This document shows, piece by piece, positions 31,031 through 36,603 of a stretch of DNA of 36,603 bases. Under the pieces are notes generated by a model. The model saw only the letters and a list, made by a program, of their open reading frames with translations. It did not search any database and was not told the origin of the DNA. Positions within the stretch are counted from its first letter, which is position 1. Every line of letters starts with the position of its first letter. The position numbers were made by a program, and so were the translations under genes. The stretch covers positions 1 through 36,603 of the forward strand of contig NZ_LUTP01000031.1 in assembly GCF_002111585.1 (NCBI RefSeq). Direction: 5' to 3'. This DNA is from Lonsdalea iberica (lineage in GTDB: Bacteria > Pseudomonadota > Gammaproteobacteria > Enterobacterales > Enterobacteriaceae).

Positions 31031-31735
31031 AGGGTTCTTCCTCCTGAGGCGCGGTAACGGGCATGGCATAGACGCGGTCCGACACCCGCTCCCGAACCTC
31101 TTCATCATGGAAAATACCGACGATGGCCGCGCCGCGCGCTTTGGCCTGGATAATGCACCGCGTGACGGCTTCGCGATTGACCGCATCCAACGAAGCCGTC
31201 GGCTCATCCAGCAGCAAAATGGGATAGTCGGCGATGAGCCGCGGGCAATATTGACTCGCTGCTGTTCGCCGCCGGAGAACGTGGCTGGTGCCAGCGACCA
31301 CAGTCGCTCCGGCACATTCAGCCGAGTGAGCAGTTCACCGCCGCGGAGTTCGCTTTCCTGACGCGAGATGCCCCGTTCCAATAGGGGTTGGATGACGACG
31401 TTCAGCGTGCTGATCCGGGGAATAACCCGCAGGAACTGGCTGATCCAGCCGATCGTATAGCGGCGCGCGTCAAGAATATCGCGGGCGTCGGCCGAGACCA
31501 TATCCACCCAACCGTGCTGATGGTGTGCGTAGATATGGCCGCTATCTGGCTGATAGTTGCCGTAGAGCGAACGCAGCAGCGTGGATTTACCACTGCCGGA
31601 ATGGCCGTGGAGGGCGACGCACTCGCCGCTTTTGACTGTCAGATTGATATCTTTGAAAACCGGCAGACGAGTGCCCTGCTGGTTATGCAGTACGAAAGTT
31701 TTACTCACATGTTCAATACGTAGGCGAATATCCAT
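31020..31735 (-). pseudogene. phnL: C-P lyase ABC-type protein PhnL, frameshifted by one missing base
   Basis: The ATG at 31735 has a strong AGGAGG site. The reading frame gives a normal PhnL as far as residue 166: P-loop GHSGSGKST (44-52), FLRVIPRIS, and the signature [14 protein letters not shown]. At about 31236-31240 the frame slips. Adding one base to CGCGGCTCATC restores [19 protein letters not shown] (Walker B) and the end EEEPYDH at 31020, giving 238 residues (E. coli 226). PhnL works with the PhnI nucleosidase system in making the triribosyl phosphonate. Without the Walker B part it would not be an ATPase. It is the same kind of minus-one defect as phnK; it may be a sequencing error. 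Confidence 0.9.
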
Positions 31736-31763
31736 TGACGGCGCCTCCTGGGTGATGGATCTG

Positions 31764-32557
31764 CTAGAGGATGGATGACACCAGCAGTTGGGTATAAGGA
31801 TGATGAGGATCGTCCAGCACGCGGTCGGTCAATCCCTGTTCGACGACCTGTCCTTGTTTCATGACCAACAGCCGATGGGATAGTAGGCGCGCTACGCCCA
31901 GATCGTGGGTAACGATGACGACGGCCAGCTGCATGTCCGTCACCAGCGTACGCAGCAGGTCCAGCAGGCGAGCCTGCACCGAAACATCCAGTCCGCCGGT
32001 CGGCTCATCCATAAAAATGAGACGCGGCGAGGTCACCAGATTGCGGGCGATTTGCAGACGCTGCTGCATCCCGCCGGAGAAGGTGGTCGGCAAATCGTCC
32101 ATGCGTTCTGCAGGCAACTCGACGTTGTTCATCCAGCGCGCGGCGTCTCGCGAATGTGGCCGTAATGGCGCTCGCCGATGGCCATCAGGCGTTCGCCGAT
32201 ATTGCCGCCGGCGGAGACCGCTGGCCGCAGCCCCAGCAGCGGATGCTGCCAGACCACGCCCCATTCTGTACGTATCAGCGCCCGACGCCGACGCTCGCTG
32301 ATGTCATAAATCGGCAACGCCTGTTGCTGGCGATCCCGGTAGGTGACGCAGCCTTGTTGCGGCGTCAGACGGGCGGAAATCGCGTTCAGCAAGGTGGTTT
32401 TGCCTGAACCGGACTCTCCGACGATCCCGAGAACCTCACCCGGCCAGAGCTGGAACGAGACGTCCTGGAATCCTTTGCCCGGCGCATACAGATGGGTGAG
32501 TGAATCGACGGACAGCAGCGGCCCGTCGTCATTACGGGTGGGATTACGTGTTCCCAT
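31764..32557 (-). pseudogene. phnK: C-P lyase ATP-binding subunit PhnK, frameshifted by one missing base
   Basis: PhnK is an ABC-type ATPase that binds PhnJ in the C-P lyase core complex. The start at 32557 has AGGAG 8 bases upstream and overlaps the phnJ end by 14 bases. Residues 1-138 are normal: P-loop GESGSGKTT (47-55), [11 protein letters not shown] and [14 protein letters not shown]. At about 32141-32146 one base is missing. Restoring it in GAGACGCCGCGCGCTGG gives [14 protein letters not shown] and then [20 protein letters not shown] (signature), [12 protein letters not shown] (Walker B) and the family end, 264 residues in all (E. coli 252). As read, the ATPase is split in two. Confidence 0.9.
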
Positions 32558-33425
32558 GCGCTTTCTCCTGGCTATCTTGTTGCTGCTGGCAATAGTCGGT
32601 ATCCGAGCAGACAAACATGCGGCTACCCGCATCGTCGATCACCACTTCATCCAGAAAGCTGTCGCGCGAGCCGCAGATGGCGCACGGCTCATCCCAGTGC
32701 TGCACGGTGAAGGGATGATCGTCGAAGTCGAGGCTTTCGACGGGGGTATAAGGGGGAACCGCATAAATGTGTTTTTCGCGTCCGGCGCCGAACAGTTGCA
32801 GGGCCGGCATCATGTGCATCTTGGGATTGTCGAATTTGGGGATTGGGGAGGGGTCCATCACGTAGCGCTGATTGACCTTGACCGGATAAGCGTATGTGGT
32901 GGCGATGTGTCCGTAGCGCGCGATGTCCTCATACAACTTGACCTGCATGACGCCGTACTCTTCCAGCGCGTGCATTTTTTGGGTCTCCGTCTCCCTCGGC
33001 TCGATAAATCGAAGCGGCTCGGGAATCGGCACCTGGTAGACGATGATCTGGTCTTCCTTCAGCGGCGTCTCCGGTATTCGGTGCCGAGTCTGAACGATGG
33101 TCGCCTCTGCCGTTTTTTCCGCCGTTTTCACTTTCGCGACGGTGCGGAAGAAGTGACGGATAGAGACGGCGTTGGTGGTATCGTCCGCGCCCTGGTCGAT
33201 GACCTTGAGGACATCGTCCGGTCCGATAATGCTGGCGGTCACCTGGATACCACCGGTTCCCCATCCGTAAGGCATGGGCATCTCCCGGCTGGCGAAAGGC
33301 ACCTGATGGCCGGGGATGGCGATGGCTTTGAGTATGGCGCGACGGATCATGCCTTTGGTGTCCTCGTCCAGATAGGCATAGTTGTATGCGCTTTGTTCTA
33401 CATCTTCAGCAGCGTTAGTCGTCAT
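32544..33425 (-). CDS. phnJ: Alpha-D-ribose 1-methylphosphonate 5-phosphate C-P lyase PhnJ
   Basis: 293 residues (E. coli 281); the extra residues lie at the N-terminus (7) and the tail. PhnJ is the radical SAM enzyme that breaks the carbon-phosphorus bond, releasing the alkane and a cyclic ribose phosphate. The [4Fe-4S]/thiyl cysteines are C248 and C251 (CAIC), C273 and C279 (VCSDTDYC), corresponding to E. coli 241, 244, 266 and 272. The glycyl-radical Gly32 corresponds to G39 in IPGHQVPF. The PMPYGWGTGGIQ stretch (50-61) is conserved. It overlaps phnI by 11 bases and phnK by 14. All catalytic residues are present. Confidence 0.97.
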   Translation of the reverse strand: MTTNAAEDVEQSAYNYAYLDEDTKGMIRRAILKAIAIPGHQVPFASREMPMPYGWGTGGIQVTASIIGPDDVLKVIDQGADDTTNAVSIRHFFRTVAKVKTAEKTAEATIVQTRHRIPETPLKEDQIIVYQVPIPEPLRFIEPRETETQKMHALEEYGVMQVKLYEDIARYGHIATTYAYPVKVNQRYVMDPSPIPKFDNPKMHMMPALQLFGAGREKHIYAVPPYTPVESLDFDDHPFTVQHWDEPCAICGSRDSFLDEVVIDDAGSRMFVCSDTDYCQQQQDSQEKAHGNT

Positions 33426-34521
33426 GATGTGGGCCTTCCTGCGTGGATGAATACTCCTGTCGAAGACGCTTGAGGAGTTCCAGTTCTGATTGAAAATCGA
33501 CGTAATGGGGAAGTTTCAGGTGAGAGACAAAACCGGCCGCTTCGACATTGTCGACATGAGACAGAACAAACTCTTCATCCTGAGCCGGGCCCTGGGCTTC
33601 TTCGTGATAGTCGGCGGCCTGCAGCGCACGGTCCGCAAGGGCGACGGTAATCGCTTTGCGTTCGGCTCGCCCAAAGGCCAGCCCATAGCCGCGGGTGAAG
33701 TGCGGGGCCTGTTCCGTGGGTTTGATAAAGCCATTGACGGTTTCGCACTCCGTCACCAGGATGTCGCCGATTTCCACCGTCATATCCACTTCCTGAATGA
33801 ACATCGTCACCGTGACCATGCCTGTGCGGATTTCGCCGACAAAAGGGTGATTGCGGCCATAGCCGCGCTGGGTGGAGTATCCCAGCGACAGCAAAAAACC
33901 CTCATCGCCGCGGATCAGCTGCTGTAGCCGCGCCGAACGCGGACACGGGTAGCTCGGCGGGGTGATGGTGATATCCGCCGGCTCTTCGTCGCGTTCGTCC
34001 ACCGGCGGCACCAGCTCCTGCTGTGTCAGGAAGTGAAAGGCATGAGGAACCGTGTCCTCGGCCGGCGCCTCATCCTGTGTTTCCGGCACCGTCGGGGCGG
34101 TTGGCGGTTCGCCCTCCGCCAACAGCGTGAAGTCCAGCAGCCGATGGGTATAGTCGTAAGTCGGCCCCAAGAGTTGCCCGCCTGGAAGATCTTTGAAGAT
34201 CGCGGAAATGCGCCTTTCCAGACGCATGGATGCCGTAGCCAGCGGTTCGCTCACCCCCCAGCGAGGCAGGGTGGAACGGTAGGCGCGCAGCAGAAAAATC
34301 GCTTCGACGAGATCGCCGCTAGCCTGCTTGATCGACAGCGCAGCCAGCTCGCGATCGTAGATATTGCCTTCGGTCATGACGCGGTCGACCGCCAGGCCGA
34401 GCTGCTGTTCTATCTGTTCACAGCTCAGCTCCGGGATCGTCGGCTGACCGCGTCGACGACAGGCTTGAAGTTGGTGTGCGGCTTCAATGGCTTTTTCACC
34501 GCCCTTCACTGCAACATACAT
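33415..34521 (-). CDS. phnI: C-P lyase subunit PhnI, purine ribonucleoside-type enzyme
   Basis: 368 residues from ATG at 34521 (E. coli 354). PhnI is the subunit that, with PhnG, H and L, exchanges the adenine of ATP for phosphonate to give ribose 1-phosphonate 5-triphosphate. Family blocks MYVAVKGGEKAIEAAH, LELRAVDRVMTEG-type LAVDRVMTEGNI, YDYTHRLLDFTLLA, and PAQDEEFVLSHVDNVEAAGFVSHLKLPHYVDFQ are all present. An acidic insertion of about 10-15 residues near 140-160 (VPETQDEAPAED) is longer than in E. coli. It overlaps the phnH stop (TGATG) and phnJ start, so the genes are coupled. Confidence 0.95.
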   Translation of the reverse strand: MYVAVKGGEKAIEAAHQLQACRRRGQPTIPELSCEQIEQQLGLAVDRVMTEGNIYDRELAALSIKQASGDLVEAIFLLRAYRSTLPRWGVSEPLATASMRLERRISAIFKDLPGGQLLGPTYDYTHRLLDFTLLAEGEPPTAPTVPETQDEAPAEDTVPHAFHFLTQQELVPPVDERDEEPADITITPPSYPCPRSARLQQLIRGDEGFLLSLGYSTQRGYGRNHPFVGEIRTGMVTVTMFIQEVDMTVEIGDILVTECETVNGFIKPTEQAPHFTRGYGLAFGRAERKAITVALADRALQAADYHEEAQGPAQDEEFVLSHVDNVEAAGFVSHLKLPHYVDFQSELELLKRLRQEYSSTQEGPHHDD

Positions 34522-35123
34522 CAGCACTCCTCCACTCGAGTGGTTCTGGGTATAGCGAGCAGCTTCTTGCCGGAGGTGAACAGAAAATCGAGACCCATCG
34601 GGAAAGGATGTGGCCGCTCGCAGAGATAGCGCCGTATCGCGCTGGGAAGATGCGGGGAGATGATTTTGACGTTATTTACGCCCGGGCCGCTTAGCTTGAG
34701 CAATCTCCCGTTGTTCAGTCCATCCACTTCCAGAATGAGGGTGGCTGATTTCTCCGGCTCGGCTTCGTTACCGCACGGGAAACACATCAGATCGTGTTGG
34801 ATAGGTCGACTATCGAACGTGTTGGTTCTCCCGTTCAACAGAACGAAATACGCTTCTGCGGCATTGGAAGTGATCGGCACATTGGTGTGTAAACACAGCG
34901 TTCTCAGCAGGAGTGGATTGCTGATATTCCTGCCGATGAACAGCGGCGTCTTGGGACTGGTCAACGTTAACAGCACAGCGATGGTGGACGATGAAATGTT
35001 GCCCAGTCCTTCAATGCCAGGAACGGTCACAGTCACCCCGGGTTCGCTCATGGCTTTGACGATTTTTCTGAAGCAGGCTTGGGTGCCAAATACCGGATTG
35101 GCGAATCCATTCGACATGTTCAT
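34521..35123 (-). CDS. phnH: C-P lyase subunit PhnH
   Basis: 200 residues from ATG at 35123 (GGAG 7 bases upstream), E. coli 194. PhnH is a structural, PLP-transferase-like-fold subunit of the PhnGHIJ core complex. The family landmarks are VKAMSEPGV (22-30), LLTLTSP, the middle segment SATLILEVDGL and the very conserved C-terminus ERPHPFPMGLDFLFTSGKKLLAIPRTT. The N-terminal half is more divergent than PhnI or PhnJ. Codons such as AGA, AGG and GGA occur in its first part, unlike mreB or rng here. It starts 2 bases after phnG. Confidence 0.93.
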   Translation of the reverse strand: MNMSNGFANPVFGTQACFRKIVKAMSEPGVTVTVPGIEGLGNISSSTIAVLLTLTSPKTPLFIGRNISNPLLLRTLCLHTNVPITSNAAEAYFVLLNGRTNTFDSRPIQHDLMCFPCGNEAEPEKSATLILEVDGLNNGRLLKLSGPGVNNVKIISPHLPSAIRRYLCERPHPFPMGLDFLFTSGKKLLAIPRTTRVEEC

Positions 35124-35125
35124 GA

Positions 35126-35572
35126 TTATTCTCCTCTGACCAACGTGAAGAAGTTGACTCGACTGGGGGCGACTTCACGGCGCTGACGGTCATGTTCAGC
35201 TTGCTGTTGCTTGGCTAGAGGTGAAACCACACGCTTCCACAGTGGGTTGAAAGCGGACTGGGTTTGCAATAAAGCATCAATGAAGGCACAGCGTTCGGCA
35301 TGGGGTTTGTCTCTGCCGACGATATAGCTGTAGCCGCAAATGCCGTCCTTAATTTGGACCGCCGCGCGGGTGACGGTCAGGTCGCCCACCATAAAACGCT
35401 GTCCTGTGGATTCCATGCGGCCTTGCAGTTGCAGCAGGCCGATCTCCGTCGGCCGCAGCAGCTGATAGTCAACGGCAATATTGAGGGGGTGCCAATATGA
35501 CAGCAGTGCTTCGGCACGGCTGCGTGACAGTACGGACATCCAATAAGCGCGTTGCTCTTTTTTCGTCACCAT
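35126..35572 (-). CDS. phnG: C-P lyase subunit PhnG
   Basis: 148 residues (E. coli 150), a subunit of the PhnG2H2I2J2 core complex in phosphonate breakdown. Conserved blocks include YWMSVLSRS near the start, LLQLQGRMESTGQRFMVGDLTVTRAAV (central), GYSYIVGRDKPHAERCAFIDAL and the C-terminal SRVNFFTLVRG. The ATG at 35572 follows immediately after the TAA of the upstream dehydrogenase gene, so the two are almost certainly cotranslated. It is normally the first core gene of phn operons. Confidence 0.95.
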   Translation of the reverse strand: MVTKKEQRAYWMSVLSRSRAEALLSYWHPLNIAVDYQLLRPTEIGLLQLQGRMESTGQRFMVGDLTVTRAAVQIKDGICGYSYIVGRDKPHAERCAFIDALLQTQSAFNPLWKRVVSPLAKQQQAEHDRQRREVAPSRVNFFTLVRGE

Positions 35573-36472
35573 TTACGCCTCCAGCTCTGGCTGTTGTGAT
35601 TGCTTCGACAAATAGGCAAAACAGGCGGTCTGATCCTGTGGCGGCCTGAGGGCTTCGGCGGTTTTTAGGTAGATACGTTGGATAGGGGTGAAAAAGGTGC
35701 TGTGGACTGTCCGTTCTTGAAACAGGGCGTGAGCCAGATCCAGATCCTTGATACGGATAGCCAACGGCACGGAAATCAGGTCTGAGGGGTAAAGATAGCG
35801 GTTCAGCATCACGTCCATATAGGCGGAGCGACCTCGCCCCAGCGGAAGCGCTTTCTGCAATGTCGCCTGACTGATGCCGGACTTCTCGGCCAGCAGAATC
35901 GATTCTGCGGCGACCAGCAGGTGGACGGCTTCACAGTAGTTATTGATGACTTTCATGGTCTGTGCGGCACGGTTGCTGTCCATGACGACATAGTCGTCGC
36001 TCAGAGAGGAGAGCAGCGGGGGCAGGACATCGGCAAAGTCGGGCGGGATTGGGCCTACCCAGCAAGCCAGTTTGCCGGTGCGCGCCCCTTCGGGGCCTCC
36101 GGAGACGGGGGCTTCGACATACTGAGCGCCCTGTCGCTGGAAAAAAGCTTCCATCTGCTGGCTGTCCTGAGGTCCGATGGTACTGGTGTTGACGATAAGT
36201 GGCCGATGTTCCAGCAGTTTGCTTTCTATTTCCGGAAGGCAAAAAAGGGCTTTCATGGCCTGAGCATCAGTCAGGCAAGTCAGGATGACGGAGGGTTTGC
36301 GCGTGAATAACTGGCTGAGCGAATTCACCGCATGTATGCCGTTTCCGGTAAGGGCTTCGGCCTTACTTGCCGTGCGATTGTAAAGGCTGATGTTGTATTG
36401 GCATTGGCGTAGCCTGAGAGCCATCGCTTTTCCTAGTACGCCGACGCCAACCAGAGAAATGTGATTTGTCAT
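35573..36472 (-). CDS. Beta-hydroxyacid dehydrogenase-family oxidoreductase leading the phn operon
   Basis: 299 residues from ATG at 36472, chosen over ATG at 36481 because AAAGG sits 9 bases before it. It has the two-domain plan of 3-hydroxyisobutyrate / tartronate-semialdehyde reductases: dinucleotide loop GVGVLG (9-14), N32-R33 after strand 2 (favouring NADP), the substrate motif SGGPEG (124-129), the catalytic lysine K174 in MKVINN, and KDLDLA (242-247) in the C-terminal helical domain. All catalytic positions are kept. The substrate is unknown; position at the head of a C-P lyase operon suggests a hydroxyacid or aldehyde made from, or carried by, a phosphonate. Some codons (CTA, AGG, ATA, GGA) differ from core genes. 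Confidence 0.85.
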   Translation of the reverse strand: MTNHISLVGVGVLGKAMALRLRQCQYNISLYNRTASKAEALTGNGIHAVNSLSQLFTRKPSVILTCLTDAQAMKALFCLPEIESKLLEHRPLIVNTSTIGPQDSQQMEAFFQRQGAQYVEAPVSGGPEGARTGKLACWVGPIPPDFADVLPPLLSSLSDDYVVMDSNRAAQTMKVINNYCEAVHLLVAAESILLAEKSGISQATLQKALPLGRGRSAYMDVMLNRYLYPSDLISVPLAIRIKDLDLAHALFQERTVHSTFFTPIQRIYLKTAEALRPPQDQTACFAYLSKQSQQPELEA

Positions 36473-36603
36473 ATTGAGCATCCTTTCAACGCCACCGATA
36501 CGGGTAAGGGTGGTAGGGGGTTATCAGCGGGAGTGAGCTGGCTGCGACAGGAAGTGCATAAAACAGGTTCGATTCTGAGAAGGCGATGTTGTGGGCCGTC
36601 CCA
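36473..36603 (-). other. Right edge: leader of the phn operon or the end of an upstream gene
   Basis: On the minus strand one frame is open from the window edge to a TGA that overlaps the dehydrogenase ATG (ATGA), and a second is open to a TGA at about 36488. Neither resembles a known protein (both are proline-rich), so coding is uncertain. A promoter here would be expected but none is convincing. Confidence 0.25.

Noticed and set aside
31236-31240. Programmed ribosomal frameshifting in phnL
   Set aside because: No slippery heptamer or stimulatory structure is evident, other phn operons need none, and the same kind of one-base loss occurs in three unrelated genes.
29894-31735. A 613-codon ORF that looks like a PhnL-PhnM fusion protein
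   Set aside because: It exists only because phnL has lost one base. The true phnL end and phnM start overlap by 11 bases in the normal way, and the middle of the ORF (arginine-rich) is out-of-frame translation.
36520-36580. Pho box upstream of the phn operon
   Set aside because: Two CTGT words occur (CTGTTTT and CTGTCGC on the minus strand), but they are 16 bases apart rather than the required 11, and the second repeat position does not match.

Overview
The window comes from a gammaproteobacterium of the order Enterobacterales. The best fit is a Pectobacteriaceae-type plant-associated genus (Brenneria, Dickeya, Lonsdalea or Pectobacterium-like). This rests on gene order and on remembered protein similarity, not on a database search. 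The E. coli-like blocks prmA-panF-yhdT-accC-accB, csrD-mreBCD-yhdE-rng-yhdP-tldD and aaeR/aaeXAB are all present. A type II dehydroquinase gene (aroQ) lies upstream of accB, and the DNA is mostly GC-rich.

Layout. 1-8636 is almost entirely minus strand: the start of an exported protein, prmA, panF, yhdT, accC, accB, aroQ, msrQ, msrP and acuI. 8797-21189 is plus strand: csrD (regulator of CsrB/C RNA decay), mreBCD (cell shape), yhdE/maf, rng, yhdP and tldD. 21226-25605 holds the divergent aaeR / aaeXAB aromatic-acid efflux locus, followed by a RhtB-type exporter, darP on the minus strand and pmbA (tldE). tldD and its partner pmbA are therefore about 6 kb apart here, whereas they are far apart in E. 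coli K-12. 28566-36472 is a minus-strand carbon-phosphorus lyase operon in the order [dehydrogenase]-phnG-H-I-J-K-L-M-N-P. It abuts pmbA and no phnF, phnO or phnCDE is visible.

Function. The phn block contains the core complex PhnGHIJ with PhnK, the accessory ATPase PhnL, the triphosphate hydrolase PhnM, the kinase PhnN and the cyclic phosphodiesterase PhnP, which is a full phosphonate-to-PRPP route. A beta-hydroxyacid dehydrogenase-family gene sits directly upstream of phnG (stop TAA immediately followed by the phnG ATG). It is the most unusual functional association in the window.

Four genes (aroQ, msrP, phnK, phnL) each lack exactly one base within a short GC-rich run. Each reads as a complete family member if one base is restored. 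The uniform minus-one pattern, including hits in housekeeping genes, points to sequencing or assembly indels at least as strongly as to true gene decay. No tRNA, rRNA, CRISPR array, insertion sequence or prophage gene was seen.
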